Source: CAZUVM01 sp964623885 (lineage in GTDB: Bacteria > Verrucomicrobiota > Verrucomicrobiia > Limisphaerales > UBA8199). From it: a stretch of DNA of 17,201 nucleotides. The notes beneath the pieces are model-generated. The model ran no database searches, was not told the origin of the DNA, and saw nothing but the letters and a program-made list of their open reading frames with translations. Shown here one piece after another: positions 1-7,636 of the stretch. The position numbers and the translations under genes were made by a program. The DNA lies in NCBI GenBank assembly GCA_964623885.1, contig CAZUVM010000149.1, positions 1-17,201 of the forward strand, written 5' to 3'. The number at the start of each line of letters is the position of its first letter. The first letter of the stretch is position 1.

Positions 1-375
1 TGTGTTATCTACCTCCTCGTGGCGAAGACTGGCTCCCTGGTGCAATTGCTTCCGATCGCGATTGGGCTCCTCCTGGTCTATCGGAAGATTCGCGACCAGC
101 CGCGAAAGCTTTCCGAATTGTTCGCGCGGAAGGTAGCCAAAATTCCCGAGGTAAGGCTCATTGTGTGCGCTGAGAATAGATTCACCGTTGGAATTGATCG
201 GGCGGCCGGCCAACTTTACGGACGCATTAACCAGGAACTGAACCGGTGCAATCGGAAATCGTTCTTTGGGCCGCCTATGTCGGTCGTCATTCGCGACGAT
301 TTAAGCCCGCAGGAAACACGCCAACTGCTTGCCGGTGCCGGGGTGCAATACGTGCGCGACGACGCCACGCATTAA
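1..375 (+). CDS. Small membrane-anchored protein, 5' end outside or at window edge
   Basis: I do not recognise this family. The frame is open from base 1, so the true start may lie upstream; the first start codon inside the window is a GTG at 19, giving 118 residues. The N-terminus is hydrophobic (roughly residues 9-22 from that GTG, LVQLLPIAIGLLLV, and apolar codons continue upstream of it), followed by a basic stretch (YRKIRDQPRK). This suggests one membrane helix with the remainder on the cytoplasmic side. The soluble part of about 90 residues is mixed alpha/beta in composition and ends VQYVRDDATH. The stop codon TAA (373-375) overlaps the stop of the convergent metalloprotease gene within the palindrome TTAA at 372-375. 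Protein-like composition and the snug convergent junction support it being real. Function unknown. Confidence 0.6.
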   Translation, partial: CVIYLLVAKTGSLVQLLPIAIGLLLVYRKIRDQPRKLSELFARKVAKIPEVRLIVCAENRFTVGIDRAAGQLYGRINQELNRCNRKSFFGPPMSVVIRDDLSPQETRQLLAGAGVQYVRDDATH

Positions 376-1994
376 TGGTCCATGTAACGCCAATCCACGT
401 GGCCGTCGTACGCCATCGTCTCATTCACGAGCTTGAATAAACCAGGGTCGTACGCGCTGAGTATTTCTCGCGTGGCCACCGGGTGTGGCAGGTCCAGGGG
501 CGCACCGTCCTGGCCCGCGGCATCGAAATAGGCCAGCACGCCCGCCGCCCAATAGGCCACCGCGTCATGCACTGCGGAACTGCCTTTCCAGCGGCCGGTG
601 CCTTGTGCGTCGATGTACAACTTCTGCAGTTGCTGATCGAATTCGATGTCCAGCCGTTTCACCCTCATCTCATATTGCTGCACGTCTCGGCCACGATTGT
701 TCCAGTTGGGATCGACAGGTCGCTTTCCCGTCACGTAGTAGAGCGCCTTGGCAAACACACGGACCACCGCGCAATCGCCGGTTAGCGGTTCGCGCGGGTC
801 ACCCAGCACGTTCTCTTCCGCGACGACCAATAGCTTCGTGTCCGGCGAGTAGTCGAGATAGCGCGCGCCCGGATCAAAATCTTTGTCCTTTGCATTTTGC
901 AGTTCCGGCAGGTCAGTCAGCTTTTCGTGCGGCCCAAGCACGACCAGTTTCACGCCATCGGCAATCAGCGCTTTGAGTATGTCATGCCGGTAGGCAAACA
1001 TCTTGCGGATCGTGTCATTGGCCTTCAGCAAGGCGACGTCGCTCGCCTCGCGACCAACTACCGTGAACTCACGCGCCCAGGTGAACTTCGTGTAATATGG
1101 CGCGATATGAAACTGAGGCGGGGGAGGCATCACATTCGGTAACTTCTGCAGCCACAGGTAGCGCCAATCCTTGTCGGCTCCCAGATTGAACGTTGTGCGC
1201 ACCAGCTCATACGTTTCCGGGTCGTACACCTTGAGTTGCTCGCGTCGCGCAATCGGGCCGTGGTTCCAATTGTTGGGGCGGCCGCAATCAAAATAGGCCT
1301 GGCTCACTTCCGCCCAGAACTCCGCCGGATTTGAGCCCGCGTAGGTGTTTTTCCAAAGACCGGCGTTGACCGCATGGTGATAAGTCGCATTGCGCCGCTC
1401 GTTCCACGTCGGGTCAATGCTGCGCAAAGTCGAATCAATCGTGTGGCAAAACTCGTGGACGCCGATGCTCTCGTCATCATAACGGTCGATTGGCAGGCAC
1501 AGCACGTTTTCTTCGCCAAAGCTGGTGGGCTTGCCGCCCGTGCCGCGGACACGCTCATTCTGATACGCGGGATTTGGATGATGCCGGTATTCCGGCATGT
1601 CAGTGTAAACCTGGTCCTTGCCGATAATGATGAGGTACATGCCGTTGGTGACCATCGCATGCAGCACGTCCGGACGCCCAGCCAGCATGTGAGTCACGAT
1701 CTCATGCGTTCGCTCCAGCGCCCGGTCCGCCACTTCGGCCGAAGCGGTCAGCGGCAGCCCGGCTACATCCACGTACTTTTTGTAAAACCCGCGCGCGACC
1801 TCCCGATCCCCCTGGCGAACGAGTTGAAAAAATGAATCGGGCGGACTCGTCACCGGCGGACATGGTGGAACAGCGGTGGTCTGTCCCTGACTGGCGTCAG
1901 TCAGCGGCAGAAGCAAGCAAAGCAGCAATGAAAACCTGTAGCTGCTACGACGCAACGAGACAGACCCATCGAAGGGCAAGCAGGGAGCTTTCAT
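372..1994 (-). CDS. Secreted protein with duplicated anthrax-lethal-factor-like (M34/ATLF) zinc metalloprotease domains
   Basis: With the ATG at 1994 the product is 540 residues and begins with a signal peptide: a basic region followed by FSLLLCLLLPLTDA and an Ala-Ser-Gln cleavage area. The frame opens further to an ATG at 2096, but that would bury the signal and overlap the upstream gene. Domain 1 (about residues 65-285) carries HEFCH (His180, Glu181, His184) and then YAGSNPAEFWAE. The Tyr218 and Glu225 spacing of seven matches my recollection of lethal factor Tyr728 and Glu735, so it should bind zinc and cleave peptides. Domain 2 (about 300-540) repeats the same order of motifs (EENVLGDP, then YWAAGVLAYFD, then DWRYMDH), but the HExxH position reads VRVFAK, so it should be inactive. 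Both copies end in a DWRY motif, and the duplication is plain by eye. Substrate unknown. Pro-Pro endopeptidases are another family with this fold. Confidence 0.85.
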   Translation of the reverse strand: MKAPCLPFDGSVSLRRSSYRFSLLLCLLLPLTDASQGQTTAVPPCPPVTSPPDSFFQLVRQGDREVARGFYKKYVDVAGLPLTASAEVADRALERTHEIVTHMLAGRPDVLHAMVTNGMYLIIIGKDQVYTDMPEYRHHPNPAYQNERVRGTGGKPTSFGEENVLCLPIDRYDDESIGVHEFCHTIDSTLRSIDPTWNERRNATYHHAVNAGLWKNTYAGSNPAEFWAEVSQAYFDCGRPNNWNHGPIARREQLKVYDPETYELVRTTFNLGADKDWRYLWLQKLPNVMPPPPQFHIAPYYTKFTWAREFTVVGREASDVALLKANDTIRKMFAYRHDILKALIADGVKLVVLGPHEKLTDLPELQNAKDKDFDPGARYLDYSPDTKLLVVAEENVLGDPREPLTGDCAVVRVFAKALYYVTGKRPVDPNWNNRGRDVQQYEMRVKRLDIEFDQQLQKLYIDAQGTGRWKGSSAVHDAVAYWAAGVLAYFDAAGQDGAPLDLPHPVATREILSAYDPGLFKLVNETMAYDGHVDWRYMDH

Positions 1995-2065
1995 GGCACG
2001 CCAGTTTGCCCACAGTCTGCGGGTTTGTCTTGGCGGCAAATAACAATTCCCGAGTAAAAGCGGGA

Positions 2066-2908
2066 CTAGTCGTCGATTACAAAGCTCCTTATCCAATTCC
2101 CCGGCTCTTTCTTTGCAACCCAGAAGGCCTCACCCACGGCCAGAACCGGGGCGCCGGCCGTCCATTTTCCAGCCTCGTATGGGTGTAGAACGTACTTTTG
2201 CGCGTCTCGATCGAAAAGATGGACAACATCTCCGTCACTGATCGGGAACTCCAGGTCATCTACCAAATTGCCGGGCCGTGGAACCAGCGAACTGCGCAAA
2301 GAAAAACCAGCTGGGATCGGTGACGTTAGTTTGCCGAACATGACCTGCCCAACGAAGTTTACCGATTTGTAATCCAAAGTTGGGTTAAAAAAGATTGCTC
2401 CCTCACCCGGCACCAACCGCTCGGAAGGGTTGATCCATTTGCCTTCTTTGACCGCATTCTCCACCAGGCGAAACTGCCGGGCGTCGAACTTGTTCAGGGT
2501 GGTGTTATCCGGCCAATCCTTGAAGGTGTCCGCAACGGTGTTTGGGCTCTCGAATGGATTGGCGATGATTGAGAACCCAGGTGGCAACGAAACGGATGCG
2601 TAGCCGATCACATTGGCGGAAAACGAGTCACCGATCTGAAGGCGATAGAAACGATGGCCGAACTTGAACGCCTCCGAGTCCACGCACTCCATGGTCTCTT
2701 CCTTGCACCGGTCGCTAACAACCGTCGTCCAGGTTTGCAAGTCCGACGTGGCTAAGATGACGTACTCGCAACCTTTTGGCAGCCGGCTTTTGAAACAAAA
2801 CGCACCGTATGGAAATCGCACACAGTCACCGAGGACCGGAGGAGCAAGTTCCTCATGCTTCCGTTTCCTTCTGATTTTGTGGATTAGCGAGTCAAACGCC
2901 ATACCCAT
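2066..2908 (-). CDS. Verrucomicrobial-type beta-rich protein with FYRL region and 'NVIGY..GFSIIANPF' domain
   Basis: The product is 280 residues from ATG 2908; a second in-frame ATG lies at 2902. It begins with a short basic segment (IHKIRRKRKHEE) and no signal peptide is visible. Residues about 45-93 read like the 'ILATSDLQTW...FYRLQIG' region that often sits near the C-terminus of large verrucomicrobial and planctomycete secreted proteins. Residues about 97-280 form a second domain starting ANVIGYASVSLPPGFSIIANPF-like and ending AFWVAKKEPGNWIR, a pattern I associate with many paralogues in Pedosphaera-like genomes. No catalytic motif is apparent. Those domains are normally exported, so the missing signal peptide suggests either a shortened paralogue or an N-terminus misjudged here. 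The gene lies 71 bases upstream of the metalloprotease on the same strand and could be co-transcribed with it. Function unknown. Confidence 0.75.
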   Translation of the reverse strand: MGMAFDSLIHKIRRKRKHEELAPPVLGDCVRFPYGAFCFKSRLPKGCEYVILATSDLQTWTTVVSDRCKEETMECVDSEAFKFGHRFYRLQIGDSFSANVIGYASVSLPPGFSIIANPFESPNTVADTFKDWPDNTTLNKFDARQFRLVENAVKEGKWINPSERLVPGEGAIFFNPTLDYKSVNFVGQVMFGKLTSPIPAGFSLRSSLVPRPGNLVDDLEFPISDGDVVHLFDRDAQKYVLHPYEAGKWTAGAPVLAVGEAFWVAKKEPGNWIRSFVIDD

Positions 2909-3178
2909 TCACAAACAGACTCTAGCCATGAGCTGCTAGACGAGCAATTACTTATATGCATTCGTCAAAAGAGCTGCAGTTCTCACTATCACTCTTAATG
3001 TCACTTGGCTATCATCTATGCCCGCTCTCTAGCTGTAGCGAAGCGCCAGCTGATCCAGGTCTAAAAGTGTCTTTGGAAAACGGATGACGGATACAAGCGC
3101 GCGAGCGGTCCTATTTCTCAGCGGCCCGAAACAGGCACTGCGGTTCAACGGCCGCATTTCAAATGCGGTCTTTACGCG
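2909..3178. other. Intergenic spacer between the lipid operon end and the 2066-2908 gene
   Basis: No convincing coding frame is present. The spacer contains the hairpin at 3152-3168 just after the acyltransferase stop. Presumably it also holds the promoter for the minus-strand gene starting at 2908, but I found no well-spaced -35/-10 pair. The AT-rich run around 2945-2975 is the likeliest place for one. Confidence 0.5.
3152..3168 (-). terminator. Perfect 8-bp inverted repeat just after the operon's last stop codon
   Basis: CCGCATTT and AAATGCGG flank a single base, giving a perfect 17-bp inverted repeat that begins 11 bases beyond the stop of the acyltransferase gene on the minus strand. In RNA it would open to a loop of at least three bases. 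No U-run follows it on the minus strand, so it is not a canonical intrinsic terminator. It may be an RNA 3'-end stabiliser, a weak terminator, or a protein site. Confidence 0.35.
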
Positions 3179-4069
3179 CTATTGCTCCTCAGGCCAGACC
3201 GGCACGAAGTGGAACCATTGGTCGAGGTGCTGCCGAATTTCCGGCTCGAAACCAGCCAGGATTTGCTGCGTAAACCGGCGTCGCTCTTCCCGATCGCCCA
3301 AAGCGTGGCGGTCATATTGGAATTCCGGCAGTATCCTCGCACGGTAACCTTCTCCAGTCCGGACGACGGTCACTCCCAGCACCGTGCAACCGGAAGCGCG
3401 CGCCAACTCGGCGGCGGCGATGGACGCTGGGAAAGACCGGCCAAATAATTCCACACTGACGGCTTTGGCCGCGGGCGGGCGGTCGATGAGGAGTGCCACG
3501 TTGGCGCCTTCCTGCAACCGCCGGATGATTTCCACAAAATCAAAACCGTTGCCGCCGATGACGAGCGTTTCGATGCCCCACCGGCTGCGCGAGGCCTTGC
3601 GCATTTCGGTAAAGCCTTCGCCCGGCTCCGCCTGAGTCAAAACCAGCAGTTTGATGCCGCGGCGGGCGAGCAGGGCGCCACCCAATTCCCAGTTGCCCAG
3701 GTGCGGCGTGACCAGCAACACGCCTTTGCGGCGCCCGCATGCATTTTCCAGGATTGCCCAATCCACGCCCGCGGTGAACCAGGTATCGGCGGCTTTGCCG
3801 AGTTCGAAGCGCCACAATTCGGTGAGCTTGAGCCCAAATTGCCGGAACAGCGCATGCGCGGTTCTCTCCGCGGCGACGCGGTCGTTATTCAACGCCGGCA
3901 GAAGATTGCGAACTACGATTTCGCGCCGGGTTCGTTTGGTGAGATAGTAAACCTCCGCCAGCAAAACACAGAGCCGTTGCAAAAACCAGAGCGGCAGCAG
4001 CCGGACCAACGTAAGACCTACTCGCCAGAGGCCGGCCCGGTAGAAACTGGAGGGGGCGGTGGGCTTCAT
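3179..4069 (-). CDS. LpxL/HtrB-family lysophospholipid acyltransferase
   Basis: The product is 296 residues, near the usual length of the LpxL/HtrB (lipid A late acyltransferase) family. These are inner-membrane enzymes that move an acyl chain from acyl-ACP onto a lipid or sugar-lipid. The HX4E catalytic motif is visible as HLGNWE (His123, Glu128). An N-terminal hydrophobic segment (about residues 14-40) would anchor it, LLIDRPP (194-200) sits at the family's usual conserved Asp block, and the C-terminus ends QWFHFVPVW, the expected aromatic signature. The start ATG (4069) overlaps the TGA of the ketosynthase-like gene as ATGA, implying translational coupling. As the last gene of a KS/radical-SAM operon, it more likely transfers that pathway's acyl product than performs general lipid A acylation. 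Similar acyltransferases occur in aryl polyene clusters. Confidence 0.9.
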   Translation of the reverse strand: MKPTAPSSFYRAGLWRVGLTLVRLLPLWFLQRLCVLLAEVYYLTKRTRREIVVRNLLPALNNDRVAAERTAHALFRQFGLKLTELWRFELGKAADTWFTAGVDWAILENACGRRKGVLLVTPHLGNWELGGALLARRGIKLLVLTQAEPGEGFTEMRKASRSRWGIETLVIGGNGFDFVEIIRRLQEGANVALLIDRPPAAKAVSVELFGRSFPASIAAAELARASGCTVLGVTVVRTGEGYRARILPEFQYDRHALGDREERRRFTQQILAGFEPEIRQHLDQWFHFVPVWPEEQ

Positions 4070-5085
4070 GCGGCGCGAATGAACCGTGCCCCGATGGCCT
4101 GCTGATTACAGCCCACAATGCTGACCATCGCCGAGGGAGCGGCGCCACCCGCGACCCGATCGCACGCCGCCACGGTTTGCCACGCCGCGGCGGCCATTAA
4201 TCCTTCACCGAGAATCCGCTTCGGACTGAGCCTTGGACCGGGCCAATCGGACCACAGAGCTTTCTCGGGTCCATCGGTACGTGGACTGTCGCCCAGGCCA
4301 TCGCAGAGCAGTTCGCCTGAAGCAGGCGGTCCTAGTTCATCGCGCATCGCGCGAGCAGCCTGGGCGCGGTTTTTGCGCGCGCTGTACGACTGCGGCTCGG
4401 TTATCCCGACTAATTCCACGGCGAGGCCTGCTTCACGCTTACGGGACAAGCAAACGGCGCCGGCACCTCCGCTGATGATCGCTGCATGTTCGAGATGCCA
4501 AAGAGCGTCCGCCCGGAGCCAGTTGGTTTCTTCGGCGCCAATGACCAGACACGCATCGACTCGGTTTTCTTCTAACCACGCCGCGGCCAGGCCGATTCCC
4601 TGCAGAAAGGTTCCCGGGTCGCCAATGAGGGTATAGACAAGAGGGGTTGGACCGAGAATCGCGGCGATGTGGCTGGCGGGGGCGGCAAAAACAGTTTCCG
4701 GAAACACCAGCGGGCTCGCAGTGGCGGGTTGCTCGAGCACTTCGCCGAAAAACCTATATGAATACTGAACACAACCCGACTGCAGGCAGACGATCACTCC
4801 GAGTCTGCGCGAGGCGGGCGCCGAAACTCCGGCCATTGCCTCGAGAGCGGCGGAAGCGGCGTAGTGCGTTACGGGGCTGCTGCGGCGCAAGCGCGGATGC
4901 GTCAAAAAAGCCGGCCGGACCGGCGGGTTGGGAACGAGCCGCGTGCGACATGGTTTTTGTCCGGCCGGTCGTGGTAGAGATTGGATCGGCAATGGTTCGC
5001 CGCGCTCCAGCGCCACGCGCATACTCGGCAGCCCCCAGCCGGCGGGTGAAACAGAGCCCTGGCCGATGACGTAAATCCGGCTCAA
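4066..5085 (-). CDS. Ketosynthase-like protein lacking the catalytic triad (chain-length-factor-like)
   Basis: The fold is of the beta-ketoacyl synthase family: the start resembles RIYVIGQGSVSPAG, and FPETVFAAPASHIA occupies the usual thiolase-fold position. All three catalytic residues are changed. Where the active partner has ACSSG this protein has GDPGT (Asp158, numbered from the GTG at 5091), where it has NAHGTG this has LCDGLG (Asp264), and where it has KANVGH this has KRILGE (Glu296); only the Lys (291) is kept. It is about 340 residues, shorter than the roughly 410 of active synthases. I place the start at TTG 5085, not GTG 5091: the TTG overlaps the upstream TGA as TTGA and has GGAGG at proper spacing, whereas that GGAGG would abut the GTG. 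The likely role is non-catalytic partner of the adjacent synthase, as in type II polyketide KS/CLF pairs. Confidence 0.85.
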   Translation of the reverse strand: MSRIYVIGQGSVSPAGWGLPSMRVALERGEPLPIQSLPRPAGQKPCRTRLVPNPPVRPAFLTHPRLRRSSPVTHYAASAALEAMAGVSAPASRRLGVIVCLQSGCVQYSYRFFGEVLEQPATASPLVFPETVFAAPASHIAAILGPTPLVYTLIGDPGTFLQGIGLAAAWLEENRVDACLVIGAEETNWLRADALWHLEHAAIISGGAGAVCLSRKREAGLAVELVGITEPQSYSARKNRAQAARAMRDELGPPASGELLCDGLGDSPRTDGPEKALWSDWPGPRLSPKRILGEGLMAAAAWQTVAACDRVAGGAAPSAMVSIVGCNQQAIGARFIRAA

Positions 5086-6323
5086 GTCCACCTCCGCAGA
5101 ACGAGGCTGGCGTTCACACCGCCAAAACCAAATGAGTTGGAGAGGGCATAATTGACCCTGGCGGACTGTGGCTCGCGCACGATCGGAAAGTGGCAGATCG
5201 GATCAGGAGTCTCGAGCGAGGTCTCGGGCGGCAGCCATTGCTCGCGCACTGTCATCAGGCAGACTACCGCTTCTACAGCCCCGGCGGCGCCGAGCAAATG
5301 GCCGACATTGGCCTTCGTCGAGCTTACCGGCAGCGTCTTGGCGCGAGCGCCGGCCCAACGGTGGATCGCGGCGGCCTCGGAGCTATCGTTCAAAGGCGTC
5401 CCGGTGCCGTGGGCATTGAGGTAATCGATTTGGTCAGGTGAGATACCGGCCGATTCGCACGCGAGCGTCATCGCGGCGACCGCCGCTTCGCCTTCAGGAT
5501 GCGGCTGAGTCAGGTGGTGCGAATCGATCGTGGTTCCGTATCCAACGATCTCGCCGAGAATTAACGCGCCGCGGCGGCGCGCGGATTCGAGGGTTTCCAA
5601 CGCGAGCATCGCGGCCCCTTCGCCGATCCCCAAACCGTCGCGATGAGCGTCGAACGGGCGACAGGTTGTGGGCGAGAGCGCTTGCAGCGCATCAAATCCG
5701 CAGAAAACAACCTGGCTTAAGGCGTCGTATCCCCCCGCGAACACGCGCTGCGCCTGGCCCCGGCGCAGGAGTTCCCAGGCATGCCCGACCGCGCTGGTGC
5801 CACTCGAGCAGGCGTTGGACACAATGGTCATAGGGCCATCGATGCCCAAAGCGTCAAGGACGATGCGGCCCTGCATTTGCGCCTGGTAACAGAAAGCGCG
5901 CGTGGCCTGGCCGCGATGCTGATTTGGTGTCTGCATTGCGCAACGGAAATAGCTTTCGCCGAGCGCCATGCCGCCGGAAGTCGTGCCCAGGATGACCGGC
6001 AGTTCGCCGGTGGCATCCCAACCCGATTGCTGCCAGGCTTCGCAGGAGGCCAACAATAATAGAAGGCTGGCGCGATCGAGCCGGCGTAGCTGCCGTGGGC
6101 TCAACCGGGTCGGCGGAAGCGTCTCCGGCAAATCCAATTCCGCTGCGGTTTTGACGCGTTGCCGGCTGACATCGAAAAGGGAAACCGGTCGAAAGGCGAT
6201 GCGGCCCAGGCGAAAACCTTCGGCGTTGCGTTGCCAGCCCAGGCCTAGCGCGGTAACGATACCGGCGCCGGTGACGACCACGCGCGGCGGAGCTGAGGGA
6301 AGCGGGCGAGGCGGAAAGATCAT
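5082..6323 (-). CDS. Beta-ketoacyl-ACP synthase, FabF/KAS II type
   Basis: The product is 413 residues, the standard FabF length. It performs decarboxylative Claisen condensation of malonyl-ACP with an acyl chain. All catalytic elements are visible: the nucleophile in SNACSSGTSAVG (Cys172), NAHGTGTPLND (His305), and STKANVGHLLGAAG (Lys337, His342), with the C-terminal NSFGFGGVNASLVL motif. The frame opens further to 6413, but MIFPPRPLP...PRVVVTGAG from ATG 6323 fits the family start and overlaps the preceding TGA as ATGA. It is followed by the catalytically dead homologue, making a KS/CLF-like pair that could set chain length. Housekeeping fabF genes usually sit beside acpP and fabG; none are here, which argues for a dedicated pathway. 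Confidence 0.95.
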   Translation of the reverse strand: MIFPPRPLPSAPPRVVVTGAGIVTALGLGWQRNAEGFRLGRIAFRPVSLFDVSRQRVKTAAELDLPETLPPTRLSPRQLRRLDRASLLLLLASCEAWQQSGWDATGELPVILGTTSGGMALGESYFRCAMQTPNQHRGQATRAFCYQAQMQGRIVLDALGIDGPMTIVSNACSSGTSAVGHAWELLRRGQAQRVFAGGYDALSQVVFCGFDALQALSPTTCRPFDAHRDGLGIGEGAAMLALETLESARRRGALILGEIVGYGTTIDSHHLTQPHPEGEAAVAAMTLACESAGISPDQIDYLNAHGTGTPLNDSSEAAAIHRWAGARAKTLPVSSTKANVGHLLGAAGAVEAVVCLMTVREQWLPPETSLETPDPICHFPIVREPQSARVNYALSNSFGFGGVNASLVLRRWT

Positions 6324-7636
6324 TGTCCCACGGAGCGAGCCAACCGGTTCACACCGTGGCGGAAACCGAAGTTCATCGGGTAAAATAGGTTTTTCCAGGC
6401 GGTCGTTCCCCACAAACGCCGCATGATTGAAGGAATCGTATAGACCTCGCGCAGGGCGCGGTAATACCCGCTCAGCAATTCATCGGGCGTGCAGTTTTTC
6501 GGCCGAAACACCACGTGATTGGCGTCATAAAGTGACCAGTCGCTGGTGAGCAGGCGGTTTTCCGCCACCAATCGTTTGTGCAGGCGCGTTCCGGGGTAGG
6601 GTGTCAGAATGGAAAAATAAACCACTTCGAGCTTTGCCTTCAGGACGAACTCCACGGTCCGATCGTACACGCCGGGATCATCGGAATCGAACCCGAACAC
6701 GAACGAGCCGTCGATGCCGATGCCGTGGTCGTGGAGCTTGTTGACGACATCGAGGTATTCGGACGGTTTGTTCACGCGCTTGCCCACCGAAACCAGCGCT
6801 TCATTCGACAACGTTTCGAAACCGAGGAACAATCCGGCGCACCCGCTCCTTTGGCACAGTCTCAGAATCTCCGGATCTTTGGCGATGTTCATCGAGGCTT
6901 GGCCGAACCAATGCAGACCCAGGCCGGTGATCCGCCCCAGGAACTCCCGGGCGAACGCGCGATTGCTGATGATATTGTCGTCGACGAATAACACGCAGTT
7001 CTTGAGCGTGAGCAGCCCTTCGAACGGGCGCAGGCTCTTGAGTTCGGCGAGCACTTCCTCCTGCGTCCGATTACGGTAGGTGCCGCCGAACGCGCTCGTT
7101 ACAGCGCAAAACTCGCAGTCGATCGGGCATCCGCGTGTGGTTTCTACCATGTGTACCGAGAGATAATTCTTGGGTCGCAGCAGTTCCCAATTCGGCGCGG
7201 GCAGCGTGGCTAAAGAGGGGAGACCGTTTTCGTGAGCGTAGATTCGCTGCAGCCGGCCCTGTTCGAAATCCTGCAGCAGTTTCGGCCAAAGCACCTCGGC
7301 TTCGCCGCGCACCACACTGTCGCAGTGTTCGAGCGCTTCATCCGGCAGGCAGGAGACGTGCATCCCGCCCATCACAACCGGAATGCCCCGACCGCGAAAA
7401 TGGTCGGCCAATTCATACCCGCGCTGAACGACCGTCGTTACGGCGGTGATGCCAACGAGGTCCACATCCTGCTCGAGATCCAGCTTCTCGACCTTTTCGT
7501 CGACGATGGACACTTCCCAGCCGGGTGGAGTGAGCGCCGCCACTTTGAGCAGGCCAACGCACGGCACGCGAAACCAAAAGCCGCCGCCCATCAGGCTCTT
7601 TTGCGCGACGGGCGAGATGAGCAGCAGGCGTTTCAT
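6320..7636 (-). CDS. B12-binding radical SAM enzyme 2
   Basis: The product is 438 residues from ATG 7636; an adjacent GTG at 7639 is also in frame. Residues 1-125 form a Rossmann-like cobalamin-binding domain, with VVMGGMHVSCLPDEALEHCD and then VVRGEAE, the pattern of the BchE/HpnP-like group. The classic DxHxxG cobalamin ligand is not seen, so cobalamin may bind base-off without a protein His. The radical SAM core follows, with the cluster motif RGCPIDCEFC (Cys170, Cys174, Cys177), FVDDNI, and a C-terminal domain about 340-438. Such enzymes use 5'-deoxyadenosyl radical chemistry, often to methylate unactivated carbons, form rings or rearrange lipids. The ATG overlaps the stop of the upstream small ORF as TGATG, and the TGA overlaps the ketosynthase ATG. 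Substrate unknown; a fatty or polyketide chain is inferred from context. Confidence 0.93.
   Translation of the reverse strand: MKRLLLISPVAQKSLMGGGFWFRVPCVGLLKVAALTPPGWEVSIVDEKVEKLDLEQDVDLVGITAVTTVVQRGYELADHFRGRGIPVVMGGMHVSCLPDEALEHCDSVVRGEAEVLWPKLLQDFEQGRLQRIYAHENGLPSLATLPAPNWELLRPKNYLSVHMVETTRGCPIDCEFCAVTSAFGGTYRNRTQEEVLAELKSLRPFEGLLTLKNCVLFVDDNIISNRAFAREFLGRITGLGLHWFGQASMNIAKDPEILRLCQRSGCAGLFLGFETLSNEALVSVGKRVNKPSEYLDVVNKLHDHGIGIDGSFVFGFDSDDPGVYDRTVEFVLKAKLEVVYFSILTPYPGTRLHKRLVAENRLLTSDWSLYDANHVVFRPKNCTPDELLSGYYRALREVYTIPSIMRRLWGTTAWKNLFYPMNFGFRHGVNRLARSVGQ

Noticed and set aside
1374..1835. A 153-codon plus-strand frame
   Set aside because: It is antisense to the active domain of the metalloprotease, whose motifs are clear; no independent support.
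3084..3347. An 87-codon plus-strand frame running into the acyltransferase gene
   Set aside because: It is mostly antisense to the conserved acyltransferase C-terminus and has no family motif.
4066..6323. A standard housekeeping fatty-acid synthesis locus
   Set aside because: acpP, fabD, fabG and fabZ are absent, one of the two synthases is catalytically dead, and the genes are coupled to radical SAM enzymes.
5438..6426. Several Arg- and Pro-rich plus-strand frames over the ketosynthase
   Set aside because: They are antisense to strongly conserved ketosynthase motifs and show the biased composition of shadow frames.
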